From contig NZ_JAFCLZ010000023.1 of the NCBI RefSeq assembly GCF_018130165.1, forward strand, positions 88,377-152,376: a stretch of DNA of 64,000 nucleotides, given 5' to 3'. Numbering within the stretch: the first letter of the stretch is position 1; every line of letters starts with the position of its first letter. Of the stretch, positions 41,536-50,536 are shown in pieces. This DNA comes from Bradyrhizobium sp. JYMT SZCCT0180 (lineage in GTDB: Bacteria > Pseudomonadota > Alphaproteobacteria > Rhizobiales > Xanthobacteraceae). The translations under genes were made by a program, and so were the position numbers. The notes under the pieces were generated by a model that worked only from the letters and a program-made list of their open reading frames with translations, did not search any database and was not told where the DNA came from.

Positions 41536-42819
41536 TCAATCGACCAGGATCACCCTGACGTCGTTGACATTGGTGAGCGTCGGACCGGTCAGCAGCAGGT
41601 CGCCGGTTGCCACAAAGAAGGTGGTGGCGTCGTTATTGTCCAGATAGGCCCTGGGATCGAGGCCAAGCGATTTCATCTTCGCAAATGTGGTCCGGTCGAT
41701 CACGGCCCCGGCGGGATCGCTCGCGCTGCCGGCGCCGCCATCGGCGCCATCGGTATCGCCGGCCAGCGCACTAACGTCCGGTATCTCCTTCAAGAGGTCC
41801 GCCAGCGCCAGGGCATATTCCTGGTTGGGGCCGCCGCGGCCATTGCCGCGCACGGTCACGGTGAGTTCGCCGCCCGACACGATCGCGGTGCGCTTGCCCT
41901 CGCTGCGCGCTTTCAGCGCCAGTTGGACGTGCGCGGCCGCGACCTCGCGCGCCTCGCCTTCGAGGTCGGCGCCGAGACCGATGATGGCGTAGCCCGCATC
42001 CTGGGCGATCCTGATCGCCGCATCGAGCGAGGCCTTCGGCCGCGCGATCAGTTCGAACCGCGCGCGCGCGAACGCGGGGTCGCCGGGCTTGCAGCTCTCG
42101 TTCTTCGGGTCGTCCAGCGCACGCCGAACCGCATCGTCGATGGCGAGATTGTACTTCGCGACCAGCGCGCGGGCGTCCGCCAGCGTGGTCGGATCCGGCA
42201 CCGTCGGCCCCGAGGCGATCGCGGATGGATCGTCGTGCGGCACGTCCGAGATCGCCAGCGTGACGATTTCGGCGGCGCGGTGCCCGGCGCGGGCCAGCCG
42301 GCCGCCCTTGATGCGCGACAGATGCTTGCGGACGATATTCATCTCGCCGATCGGCGCGCCGGAACGGAGCAGCGCGCGGTTCACCTGCTGCTTCTGCGCG
42401 AATGACACGCCCTCGACCGGGGCGATCCAGTTCGCCGAGCCGCCGCCCGACAGCAGCACCAGCAACAGGTCGTCGCCGGTAGCCTCGGCCGCGAGACGCA
42501 GCGTGTCGTCGGCGGCTTTCAGCCCGGCTTCGTCGGGCACGGGATGGCCGGCTTCGACCACCCTGATCCGTCGCGTCGGCACGCCGTGGCCGTGCCGGGT
42601 AGTGGCAATGCCGGTCAGGCGTTCCGGGTCGAGCCCGAGCGTATCGAGATAGTGCCGCTCGGCGGACGCGGCCATGGCCGCGGCGCCCTTGCCGGCGGCG
42701 AGGCAGATCACCCGGCCTTTGGGTGCGGGAGGCAAATGCGCCGACAGCACCACATCGGGATGCGCGGCTGCGACGGCCGCATCGAAGATCGCACGCAGGA
42801 GGGGACGTCGGTCGGTCAT
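41536..42819 (-). CDS. glycerate kinase, type 2 (MOFRL family)
   Basis: A 427-residue glycerate 2-kinase (TtuD/GckA-like). It has the N-terminal RPLLRAIFDAAVAAAHPDVV, VICLAAGKGAAAMA, LLLVLLSGGGSANW and the C-terminal SALAGDTDGADGGAGSASDP of the MOFRL domain. It phosphorylates D-glycerate to 2-phosphoglycerate in glycerate/hydroxypyruvate metabolism. ATG 42819 is chosen because it gives the normal length; its ribosome site is weak. The gene lies downstream of the ABC-type operon, beyond that operon's terminator at 42872-42906. Confidence 0.88.
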   Translation of the reverse strand: MTDRRPLLRAIFDAAVAAAHPDVVLSAHLPPAPKGRVICLAAGKGAAAMAASAERHYLDTLGLDPERLTGIATTRHGHGVPTRRIRVVEAGHPVPDEAGLKAADDTLRLAAEATGDDLLLVLLSGGGSANWIAPVEGVSFAQKQQVNRALLRSGAPIGEMNIVRKHLSRIKGGRLARAGHRAAEIVTLAISDVPHDDPSAIASGPTVPDPTTLADARALVAKYNLAIDDAVRRALDDPKNESCKPGDPAFARARFELIARPKASLDAAIRIAQDAGYAIIGLGADLEGEAREVAAAHVQLALKARSEGKRTAIVSGGELTVTVRGNGRGGPNQEYALALADLLKEIPDVSALAGDTDGADGGAGSASDPAGAVIDRTTFAKMKSLGLDPRAYLDNNDATTFFVATGDLLLTGPTLTNVNDVRVILVD

Positions 42820-42871
42820 CGGTTTCACGCCAGAGATCGCGAATGGAAGACCGGTTATCCATCCAATCGCC

Positions 42872-42906
42872 GCAAAAGAAAACCCCCGCGGGTGAGACCG
42901 CGGGGG
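42872..42906 (-). terminator. rho-independent terminator 1 (after binding protein 1)
   Basis: CCCCCGCGG (42883-42891) pairs with CCGCGGGGG (42898-42906); on the minus strand it is followed by TTTTCTTTT. It ends the last gene of the Liv operon. Confidence 0.85.
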
Positions 42907-42946
42907 CGCTTGAGGCCACAAATGGGCCGATCAGAATTTGAAATGG

Positions 42947-44176
42947 CTAGCCGCCGACGTCACCGGAGAGGATCTCGCCGAAGCGTTCCCAGGTCTCGCC
43001 CTTGAACTTGATCAGTTGCACCTGCGAAATCGGCGCAAAGTCGGTGGGCGACGTGTTGACCTTGATGCCCGGCAGCAAGCCTTCGAGTTCGAGGTTCTTG
43101 ATGTTGGCCGCCTGCTTCATGACGTTCTCGCGCGTGAGATCGTCGCCGCAAGCCTTCAACACATGCACGAGACCCTGGGCCACGGTGTAGCCGAAGATCA
43201 CCGACGCATCGGCGCGGTTGGCTTCCGGATAATACTTGTCCAGGAACGCGTTCCAGGCCTTCATGCCGGGATCGTCCTTCCACTGCGCATCCGTCGGATC
43301 CTTCAGGTATTGCGACGAGATGATGTCCTGGGCGTTCTCCATGCCGGCCGGCTTGATGACACTGCCGATCGAGGCCGAGACGTTGTTGAGGAAGTGCAGC
43401 GGCTTCCAGCCGATTTCAGCGTTCTTCTTGATCGCCTGCGCCGCGAATTTCGGCGTGGTGATGTTGATGAACACGTCGGCGCCGGTCGCCTTCATCTTGA
43501 CGATGTGGGAATCAATCGTCGGCTCGGAGACTTCATAGCTCTCCTCGATCACGATCATCGACGCGCCCTTGGCGCCGAGCCCGTCCTTGAAGCCCTTCAG
43601 ATAGTCCTTGCCGTAGTCGTCGTTCTGATAGAGCACGGCGATCTTGGCGTTCGGCTTTTCCTTCAGGATGTACTTCGCATAGATCTGCGTTTCGCTCTGA
43701 TAGTTGGGCTGCCATCCCATGGTCCAGGGGAAGTTCTTCGGATCGTTCCACTTGGTGGCGCCGGTGGCGACGAACAGCTGCGGTACCTTCTTGCTGTTCA
43801 TATATTTCTGGATCGCCGAATTCGGCGGAGTGCCGAGCGGGTTGAACACCAGCAGCACCTCGTCGCTCTCGACCAGCTTGCGTGCCTGCTCGACGGTCTT
43901 CGGCGGTGAGTAGGTATCGTCATAGCTGATGAAGTTGATCTTGCGGCCGTTGATGCCGCCTTCCGCGTTGATCTTCTTGAAATAGGCCTCTTCGGTCTTG
44001 CCGATCACGCCGTAGGCCGAAGCAGGGCCGCTATAGGGCATGATGTTGCCGATCTTGATTTCGGTATCGGACGCGCCGGTGTCGTATTTTTTTTGAGCGA
44101 GCGCGCCGTTGCTCGTGGCTGCGAACGCAATGAGCGCGGCCGAGGCAATGGCGAGTCTGCTGGTAGCAATAGGCAT
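42947..44176 (-). CDS. ABC transporter substrate-binding protein 1 (Liv type)
   Basis: A 409-residue periplasmic binding protein with a signal peptide (MPIATSRLAIASAALIAFAA to about GALAQ). The mature part opens KKYDTGASDTEIKIGNIMPY and has SYDDTYSPPKTVEQARKLVE. It is the last of three tandem paralogues. In Rhodopseudomonas palustris I recall tandem binding proteins beside the pim genes that take up dicarboxylates or fatty acids; here the pim-like operon lies across from an IclR gene. ATG 44176 has GGGAG 7 bases upstream; longer starts would lengthen the signal peptide abnormally. Confidence 0.88.
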   Translation of the reverse strand: MPIATSRLAIASAALIAFAATSNGALAQKKYDTGASDTEIKIGNIMPYSGPASAYGVIGKTEEAYFKKINAEGGINGRKINFISYDDTYSPPKTVEQARKLVESDEVLLVFNPLGTPPNSAIQKYMNSKKVPQLFVATGATKWNDPKNFPWTMGWQPNYQSETQIYAKYILKEKPNAKIAVLYQNDDYGKDYLKGFKDGLGAKGASMIVIEESYEVSEPTIDSHIVKMKATGADVFINITTPKFAAQAIKKNAEIGWKPLHFLNNVSASIGSVIKPAGMENAQDIISSQYLKDPTDAQWKDDPGMKAWNAFLDKYYPEANRADASVIFGYTVAQGLVHVLKACGDDLTRENVMKQAANIKNLELEGLLPGIKVNTSPTDFAPISQVQLIKFKGETWERFGEILSGDVGG

Positions 44177-44290
44177 TCCTGGTCTCCCTTTTTGAGATTG
44201 TCTTTTTGTGCAAGCGTCATGCTCTGTTGTTGATTGCAGTTTGCGCATGACGTGGACGGGATTGAATACGATTTAGCGGAAAGCATCAAG

Positions 44291-44321
44291 AAAAAGCCCC
44301 TGCGGCGATGCCGCAGGGGCT
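44291..44321 (-). terminator. rho-independent terminator 2 (after binding protein 2)
   Basis: AGCCCCTGCGG (44295-44305) pairs with CCGCAGGGGCT (44311-44321) around a 5-base loop; the minus strand continues with TTTTTC. It separates binding proteins 2 and 1. Confidence 0.88.
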
Positions 44322-44360
44322 GCTCCTTTAGTAGTCAGGCGCAAGAGAACCGATCGCGGA

Positions 44361-45590
44361 CTAGCCGCCGACGTCGCCGGTGAGAATTTCGCCGAACAGT
44401 TCCCAGCCCTCGCCCTTGAACTTCATGAGCTGCAATTGCGAGATCGGGGCAAAGTCGGTCGCCGAGGTGTTGACCTTGATACCGGGCAGCAAGCCGCCGA
44501 GCTCGAGGTTCTGGATGCTGGCGGCCTGCTTCATGATGTTTTCGCGCGTCAGGTTGTCACCGCTGGCTTTCAGCACGTGAACGAGGCCCTGGGCCACGGT
44601 GTAGGCGTACATGACCGACGCGTCGGCGCGGTTGGCTTCGGGGTAGTACTTGTCCAGGAACTCGTTCCAGGCCTTCATCCCCGCATCGTCCTTCCATTGC
44701 TTGTCGGTCGGATCCTTCAGGTAATTCGACGAAATGATGTCCTGGGCGTTTTCGAAGCCTGCAGGCTTGATAACGCTTCCGATCGAGGCCGAGACGTTGT
44801 TGAGGAAGTGCAGCGGCTTCCAGCCGATCTCCATGTTCTTCTTGATCGCCTGCGCCGCGAACTTCGGCGTCGTGATGTTGATGAACACGTCGGCGCCACT
44901 CGCCTTGAGCTTGACGATATGGGAGTCGATGGTCGGCTGCGAAACCTCGAAGCTCTCCTCGAGGATGATCATCGACGCCGCCTTGGCGCCAAGTCCGTCC
45001 TTCAGGCCCTTCAGGTAATCCTTGCCGTAATCGTCGTTCTGGTACAGCACGCCGATCTTGGCGTCCGGCTTGTGCTTCAGAATGTACTTGGCGTAGATGA
45101 TGGTTTCGCTCTGGTAGTTCGGTTGCCAGCCGATGGTCCAGGGAAACTCCTTGGGGTCGTTCCATTTGGTCGCGCCGGTGGCGACGAACAGTTGCGGCAC
45201 CTTCTTCTGGTTCATGTATTTCTGGATCGCCGAGTTCGGCGGCGTGCCGAGCGGATTGAAGACGAGCAAGACTTCGTCGCTCTCCACCAGCTTGCGCACC
45301 TGCTCGACCGTCTTCGGCGGGCTGTACGCGTCGTCGTAGGAGACGAAGTTGATCTTGCGGCCGTTGATGCCGCCCTCCGCATTGATCTTGTTGAAATAGG
45401 CGGTTTCCGTTTTGCCGATCACACCGTAGGCGGAAGCCGGTCCGCTGTAGGGCATGATGTTGCCGATCTTGATCTCGGTGTCGGATGCGCCGGTGTCGTA
45501 TTTCTTTTGGGCAATCGCGCCGCTGCTGGTGGCGGCGAGCAATGCGAGGGCGGCCGAAAAGGCCCCCAATCGCAAGTTGATAGCAGGCAT
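44361..45590 (-). CDS. ABC transporter substrate-binding protein 2 (Liv type)
   Basis: A 409-residue paralogue of its neighbours: signal peptide MPAINLRLGAFSAALALLAA to about GAIAQ, mature start KKYDTGASDTEIKIGN. It is closest to binding protein 1, sharing long identical stretches such as FLNNVSASIGSVIKPAG. ATG 45590 has GGGAG 6 bases upstream. It is transcribed from binding protein 3 toward 1, with a terminator at each end. Ligand differences from the paralogues cannot be read by eye. Confidence 0.88.
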   Translation of the reverse strand: MPAINLRLGAFSAALALLAATSSGAIAQKKYDTGASDTEIKIGNIMPYSGPASAYGVIGKTETAYFNKINAEGGINGRKINFVSYDDAYSPPKTVEQVRKLVESDEVLLVFNPLGTPPNSAIQKYMNQKKVPQLFVATGATKWNDPKEFPWTIGWQPNYQSETIIYAKYILKHKPDAKIGVLYQNDDYGKDYLKGLKDGLGAKAASMIILEESFEVSQPTIDSHIVKLKASGADVFINITTPKFAAQAIKKNMEIGWKPLHFLNNVSASIGSVIKPAGFENAQDIISSNYLKDPTDKQWKDDAGMKAWNEFLDKYYPEANRADASVMYAYTVAQGLVHVLKASGDNLTRENIMKQAASIQNLELGGLLPGIKVNTSATDFAPISQLQLMKFKGEGWELFGEILTGDVGG

Positions 45591-45695
45591 GTTTTTCTCT
45601 CCCTGGAGACCACGATGAATGTGTCGTTTTTTCTTGAAGTTGGAGCACTTTGCGGCTCCTGCCATCATTCAATACCTTTCGGTCGCGCCGGGCAA

Positions 45696-45728
45696 CAAAA
45701 AGCCCCCCGCGACGGTGTCGCGGGGGGC
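45696..45728 (-). terminator. rho-independent terminator 3 (after binding protein 3)
   Basis: GCCCCCCGCGAC (45702-45713) pairs with GTCGCGGGGGGC (45717-45728) with a 3-base loop; the minus strand continues with TTTTTG. It separates binding proteins 3 and 2. Confidence 0.88.
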
Positions 45729-45775
45729 GATATTTTAGTCTCAAGTCCCGGGCGGACTGCCCGTGGCGCGGAATA

Positions 45776-46999
45776 TTAATTATTGAGTTCGCCGCTGATG
45801 ATGTCGCCGAACAGCTCCCATTTCTCGCCCTTGAACCGCTGCATCTGAAGCTGTTCGATCGGGGCGAAGTCCTTGGCTGACGTGTTGATTTTGACGCCGG
45901 GCAGCAGGGTGTCGGGCGCAAAGTCCTTCAGGCTGGCGGCCTGCTTCATCACGTTGGCGCGGGTCAGGTCGTCACCGCACATCTCCAGCACCTTCACCAT
46001 AGTTTGCGCCGCGCCGTAGCCATAGACCACGGAGCCGTCGAGCTTGTTGGCTTCGGGATAGTACTTGGCAAGGAATTCGTAGAACTTCTTCATGCCGGGA
46101 TCATTGTCCCACTGCGCGTCCGCGCCGTCCTTGGCGTAGTTGGCCGAAAGAATGCCTTGCGCATTCTCGAAGCCCGCCGGCTTGATCACGCTGCCGACCG
46201 AGGCCGAGACGTTGGAGACGATGTGCAGCGGCCTCCATTCGACTTCGGCGATCTTCTTGATCGCCTGGGCGGCGAACTTCGGCGTCGTGATGCTGATGAA
46301 GACGTCGGCGCCGGTGGCTTTCAGCTTGACGATGTGGGAGTCGATTGACGGCTCCGAGGTCTCATAGCTTTCCTCGGCGACGATCATCGACGCCTTGGCG
46401 CCGAGGCCGTCCTTCAGGCCCTTGAGGTAATCCTTGCCGAAATCGTCGTTCTGATAAAACACTGCGATCTTGGCATCCGGCTTTTCCTTCATCAGGAACT
46501 TGGCATAGATCCGCGCTTCGCTCTGGTAGCTGGGCTGCCAGCCGATCGTCCAGGGGAAGTCCTTCGGCTCGTTCCATTTGGTGGCGCCGGTCGCGACGAA
46601 CAGCTGCGGTATCTTCTTCGAATTGAGATACTTCTGGATCGCGGAATTGGACGGCGTGCCGAGCGGATTGAACACCACAAGCACTTCGTCGCTCTCGACC
46701 AGCTTGCGGGCCTGCTCGACGGCCTTCGGCGGGCTGTAGCTGTCGTCGTAGGAGACGAAGTTGATCTTGCGGCCGTTGATGCCGCCTTCCGCGTTGATCT
46801 TCTTGAAGTAGGCCTCTTCGGTCTTGCCGATCACGCCGTAGGCGGACGCCGGTCCGCTGTAGGGCATGATGTTGCCGATCTTGATTTCGGTATCGGACGC
46901 GCCGGTGTCGTACTTCTTCTGGGCGAGGGCGCTGCCGCTGACGGCAATAGAGGCGATGAGCGCCGTCGCGAACGCGGCGCTTCTTGTCGAAAGCATCAT
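45776..46999 (-). CDS. ABC transporter substrate-binding protein 3 (Liv type)
   Basis: A 407-residue paralogue with signal peptide MMLSTRSAAFATALIASIAV to about SALAQ and the same mature opening KKYDTGASDTEIKIGN. It is the most divergent of the three in the C-terminal third (DFAPDTLLPGVKINTSAKDF, no VGG ending). It is the first binding-protein gene after the permease gene livM (30-base gap), so it is likely to get the highest transcription. ATG 46999 or 46996; the ribosome site is weak. Confidence 0.88.
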   Translation of the reverse strand: MMLSTRSAAFATALIASIAVSGSALAQKKYDTGASDTEIKIGNIMPYSGPASAYGVIGKTEEAYFKKINAEGGINGRKINFVSYDDSYSPPKAVEQARKLVESDEVLVVFNPLGTPSNSAIQKYLNSKKIPQLFVATGATKWNEPKDFPWTIGWQPSYQSEARIYAKFLMKEKPDAKIAVFYQNDDFGKDYLKGLKDGLGAKASMIVAEESYETSEPSIDSHIVKLKATGADVFISITTPKFAAQAIKKIAEVEWRPLHIVSNVSASVGSVIKPAGFENAQGILSANYAKDGADAQWDNDPGMKKFYEFLAKYYPEANKLDGSVVYGYGAAQTMVKVLEMCGDDLTRANVMKQAASLKDFAPDTLLPGVKINTSAKDFAPIEQLQMQRFKGEKWELFGDIISGELNN

Positions 47000-47029
47000 T
47001 ATATCCGGATCCTGTATTCGAGTTTGAGG

Positions 47030-48052
47030 TTAGTTTTTCTTCGTGAGTTTGCCGAGCAAATGCTGGGCAACCATTGCGACCTGCCTTGCGCCGTGCGGCA
47101 CCAGGAAGATGACAAGGAACAGCAGCACGCCGAACACGGCGCCGGAGAGGCCCTTGGAGATGCTCTCGGCGATGTTGGGCACGAAGATGATGAAGGCCGC
47201 GCCGACGAACGAGCCCGGCAGCCAGCCGACGCCGCCGACCACCATGCCGAGGAACAGCGCGATGGCGAGGTTGATCGTGTAGCTGTCGGGCGCCACGAAC
47301 GCCACGACGATGGCGCTGAGCCCGCCGGCGATACCGGTGATGCCCGCGGACACGCCGAAGGCGAGCGTCTTGTACTGCGCGACGTCGACGCCCATGGCCG
47401 AGGCCGCGATCTCATTGTCGCGGATCGACATGAAGGCGCGGCCCGAGCGCGAGCGCAGCAGGTTGATCGACCCGATATAGATCGCCAGCGAGATCGCCAG
47501 TGTGAAGTAATAGAGCCACTTGTCCTGTCCGATCGGCAGGCCGAACGGCGCATCGGGTTTCATGACGGTGAGGCCCTGCACGCCGCCGGTCCAGTGCTCG
47601 AGGAAATGCAGCTTCAGGAGCTGCGGCATGGCGACCGCCAGCGCGAAGGTGGCTAGCGCAAGGTAGATGCCGGAAAGCCGCAAGGCGGGCTTGCCGAACA
47701 AATAGCCGGCGCCGAACGCCACAAGCCCCGCGATCGGCAACGTCAGCGCGTAGTTCACGTTGGCGACTTCCATCAGGACCGCCGACGTATAGGCGCCGAG
47801 CGCGTAGAACGCGCTCTGGCCGAGCGAGAACTGACCGCTTCCGCCGGTCAGGATGTTGAGCGCCAGTACCGCGATCCCGTAGATCATGACCATCGTCATC
47901 TGGAAGACGACGAAGTTCTTCACGAATATAGGGGTAACGAGCAGCGCCGCCAGGATCACCAGCGAGGTGCCGGTGCCCAGCGTCATGGCACGCTTCGGAA
48001 CGGCTTCGACGGCCGGGGCTTCTGTAACGGCGTCTTCTGCAGCTGCGCTCAT
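47030..48052 (-). CDS. livM: ABC transporter permease, LivM type
   Basis: A 340-residue membrane protein of the LivM class (LNILTGGSGQFSLGQSAFYA, RAFMSIRDNEIAASAMGVDV, GVGWLPGSFVGAAFIIFVPN). The N-terminal ~20 residues are Ala/Glu-rich and cytoplasmic. It pairs with LivH 2 bases upstream and serves the three binding proteins downstream. The symbol reflects the family, not proof of amino-acid transport. Confidence 0.9.
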   Translation of the reverse strand: MSAAAEDAVTEAPAVEAVPKRAMTLGTGTSLVILAALLVTPIFVKNFVVFQMTMVMIYGIAVLALNILTGGSGQFSLGQSAFYALGAYTSAVLMEVANVNYALTLPIAGLVAFGAGYLFGKPALRLSGIYLALATFALAVAMPQLLKLHFLEHWTGGVQGLTVMKPDAPFGLPIGQDKWLYYFTLAISLAIYIGSINLLRSRSGRAFMSIRDNEIAASAMGVDVAQYKTLAFGVSAGITGIAGGLSAIVVAFVAPDSYTINLAIALFLGMVVGGVGWLPGSFVGAAFIIFVPNIAESISKGLSGAVFGVLLFLVIFLVPHGARQVAMVAQHLLGKLTKKN

Positions 48053-48054
48053 GA

Positions 48055-48933
48055 TCAGACTCGCTTGACGATGGCTCGGCCGAAGAGACCGGCAGGTTTG
48101 AAGACAAGGACGGTGATGATCAGCGCAAGCGCGATCGGCAGTTTCAGTTCATTGCCCACGCCGGGGATGTAGGTGCCGGCGAGGTTCTCGAAGACGCCGA
48201 CCAGGAAGCCGCCGATGACGGCGCCAAGCGGCGAGCTAAGTCCGCCGAGCACGGCGGCGGCAAAGCCGTAAACCAGGACGCCGCCCATCATGTTCGGTTC
48301 GAGGAACACGACCGGGGCGATCAGGATGCCGGCGACGGCGCCGATCGCGGAGGCCATGCCCCAGCCGAGCGCGATCATCCAGGAGGTGTTGACGCCGACC
48401 AGTCGCGCCGATTCCGGCAATGCCGCAGCAGCGCGCATCGCAAGGCCAATCCGGGTGAACTGGAAAAACAGGTACAGCCCGACCAGCATCAGGAGAGTGA
48501 CACCGATCATCCCGGCCTGGTGGGTCGAGATCAGCTGGCTGCCGAGGAAGGGCGAGGATCCGAACGGCGTCGGATACTGCTTGATGGTGAAATCCCAGAT
48601 CAGGCCGGCGACCGAGTTGACGATGGCGAACAGGGCGATGAAGCCTGCGACGTTGGTCAGGACCGGGGCCTTGGCGAGCGGCTTGAACAGCAGCCGCTCG
48701 ATGAGGATGCCGCCGGCGAACGAAATCGCCAGCGTGAGCAGGAAGGCCCACCAGTAGGGTATGCCCCACTGCATCAGCTGCCAGGAGATGAAGGTCGAGA
48801 ACATCGCCATTTCGCCCTGGGCGAAATTCAGATGGTCGATCGCCTGGTAGATCATGACCACCGCGAGCGCCATACAGGCATAGATCGCGCCTGTGGCGAC
48901 GCCGGCCAGGACTTGGTTGGTAAATAGTTCCAC
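48055..48933 (-). CDS. livH: ABC transporter permease, LivH type
   Basis: A 292-residue permease of the LivH class (FTNQVLAGVATGAIYACMAL, AVVMIYQAIDHLNFAQGEMA, RAAAALPESARLVGVNTSWM). GTG 48933 is the start, with GGAG 7 bases upstream. It forms the channel with LivM. Spacing to LivF upstream is 11 bases. Confidence 0.9.
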   Translation of the reverse strand: MELFTNQVLAGVATGAIYACMALAVVMIYQAIDHLNFAQGEMAMFSTFISWQLMQWGIPYWWAFLLTLAISFAGGILIERLLFKPLAKAPVLTNVAGFIALFAIVNSVAGLIWDFTIKQYPTPFGSSPFLGSQLISTHQAGMIGVTLLMLVGLYLFFQFTRIGLAMRAAAALPESARLVGVNTSWMIALGWGMASAIGAVAGILIAPVVFLEPNMMGGVLVYGFAAAVLGGLSSPLGAVIGGFLVGVFENLAGTYIPGVGNELKLPIALALIITVLVFKPAGLFGRAIVKRV

Positions 48934-48944
48934 GGCCGTGCTCC

Positions 48945-49658
48945 TCAGTAGCCCAGATAGGATTTGCGGACGTCTTCGTTGCTCGCGATTTCCTTCGCGT
49001 TCCCCGACATCACGATTTTTCCGGTTTCGATCACATAGGCCTGGTCGGCGAGCTCCAGCGCCAGTTGCGCGTTCTGCTCCACCACCAGAATGGTAACCTT
49101 GTCCTCACGGTTGATCTTGCCGAGGATCTTGAACAGGTCGCGCACGATCAGGGGGGCGAGACCGAATGACGGCTCGTCCAGCAGCATCAGTCGCGGCCGC
49201 AACATCAGCGCACGCGCGACCGCGAGCATTTGCTGTTCGCCGCCCGACAGCGTTCCGGCCTGCTGGGTATGGCGTTCCTTCAGCACCGGGAAATGCGCGT
49301 ACATGCGCTCGATGTCGGAAACGATAGCCTTGGAGTCGCTGCGCGTGATGGCCCCTAACTGCAGGTTCTCTTCCACCGTCATGGTGGTGAAGGTGCCGCG
49401 GCCCTGTGGCACATGCGCGATGCCGAGACGGACGACGTTTTCGGTCGAGCGGCCGGAGAGCGACTTGCCCTCGAATTCGATCGCGCCGGTGGAGCGCACC
49501 ATGTTGCAGATCGCCCGCAGGGTGGTGGTCTTGCCGGCGCCGTTGGCCCCGAGCAGGGTGGTCAGGCTGCCCTCGTTGAGGGCAAAGGACAGGCCATGGA
49601 GCGCCTGGACCTGGCCGTAATAGGCCCGCAAATCCTTGACGTTGAGCATCGCGGTCAT
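48945..49658 (-). CDS. livF: ABC transporter ATP-binding protein, LivF type
   Basis: A 237-residue ATPase: Walker A LGANGAGKTTTLRAICNM, signature LSGGEQQMLAVARALM, Walker B LMLLDEPSFGLAPL. It overlaps the LivG stop by 4 bases. With LivG it drives the transporter. Confidence 0.93.
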   Translation of the reverse strand: MTAMLNVKDLRAYYGQVQALHGLSFALNEGSLTTLLGANGAGKTTTLRAICNMVRSTGAIEFEGKSLSGRSTENVVRLGIAHVPQGRGTFTTMTVEENLQLGAITRSDSKAIVSDIERMYAHFPVLKERHTQQAGTLSGGEQQMLAVARALMLRPRLMLLDEPSFGLAPLIVRDLFKILGKINREDKVTILVVEQNAQLALELADQAYVIETGKIVMSGNAKEIASNEDVRKSYLGY

Positions 49659-50455
49659 TGGTCGTCCTTGCTCCCCAGATAGGCTTTGATGACATCCGGG
49701 TCGGCCTGGACCTGGGCCGGGGTTCCCTCGGCAAGCTTGCGGCCGAAGTTGAGTGCGACGACATGGTCGGCGATCGACATGACAAGACCCATGTGATGTT
49801 CGACCAGCAGCACGGTCATATGGCGTTCATCGCGAATGCGGCGGATCAGATCGCCGAGCACGTGAACTTCCTCGTGGTTGAGACCGCCGGCGGGCTCGTC
49901 GAGCAGCAGTATTTTCGGATCGGCGGCCAGCGCGCGCGCCAGCTCGACGCGCTTCTGGGTGCCGAAGGGCAGGCCGGACACCACGGTGTGTGCGACGTCA
50001 CCGAGATCCAGATAATCAAGGATCTCATGAACCTTCTTGTTGATCTCGGCTTCGCCGCGGCGAACCCAGGCGAGCTTGAGCGAATCCGAGATGATGTCGC
50101 TGGAGGAGCGCGAATGGCAGCCGACGCGAACGTTGTCCATCACCGAGAGATTGGGAAACAGCGCGACGTTCTGGAAGGTGCGGCCGATGCCGATCTCGGC
50201 GATCTTGTGCGCTGGCCGCGTCAGGATGCTGGCGCCTTCCATCAGAATGTCGCCGGTGCTCGGCTGATAAAGCCTGGAAAGGCAATTGAAGAGCGTTGTC
50301 TTGCCGGCGCCGTTCGGTCCGATCAGGCCGAGGATGGCGCCCTTGTGCATGTCAAAGGACACACCATTCAACGCGATGATGCCGCCGAACACGACGCTGA
50401 CGTCGCGAACCGCAAGCAGGGGAGCATTTCCCTGCGCGAGCTGTGCCTGCGTCAT
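49655..50455 (-). CDS. livG: ABC transporter ATP-binding protein, LivG type
   Basis: A 266-residue ATPase: Walker A IGPNGAGKTTLFNCLSRL, signature region LPFGTQKRVELARALA (an altered LSGGQ, as in many LivG), Walker B ILLLDEPAGGLNHEE, and the C-terminal GRKLAEGTPAQVQADP typical of LivG. It is the first gene of the seven-gene minus-strand operon that runs to 42947. The IclR gene lies 81 bases upstream on the same strand. Confidence 0.93.
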   Translation of the reverse strand: MTQAQLAQGNAPLLAVRDVSVVFGGIIALNGVSFDMHKGAILGLIGPNGAGKTTLFNCLSRLYQPSTGDILMEGASILTRPAHKIAEIGIGRTFQNVALFPNLSVMDNVRVGCHSRSSSDIISDSLKLAWVRRGEAEINKKVHEILDYLDLGDVAHTVVSGLPFGTQKRVELARALAADPKILLLDEPAGGLNHEEVHVLGDLIRRIRDERHMTVLLVEHHMGLVMSIADHVVALNFGRKLAEGTPAQVQADPDVIKAYLGSKDDQ

Positions 50456-50536
50456 CGCGTCCCGCCCAAATGACTCATAGAATGATTCACGGAGCGGGAT
50501 TGACCGCGCGAAAACCTGCGCTGGTCATGATGATGG

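Noticed and set aside
44436..45779. 447-codon open frame on the plus strand
   Set aside because: Antisense to a binding-protein gene with signal peptide, ribosome site and terminator; similar shadows appear opposite its paralogues.
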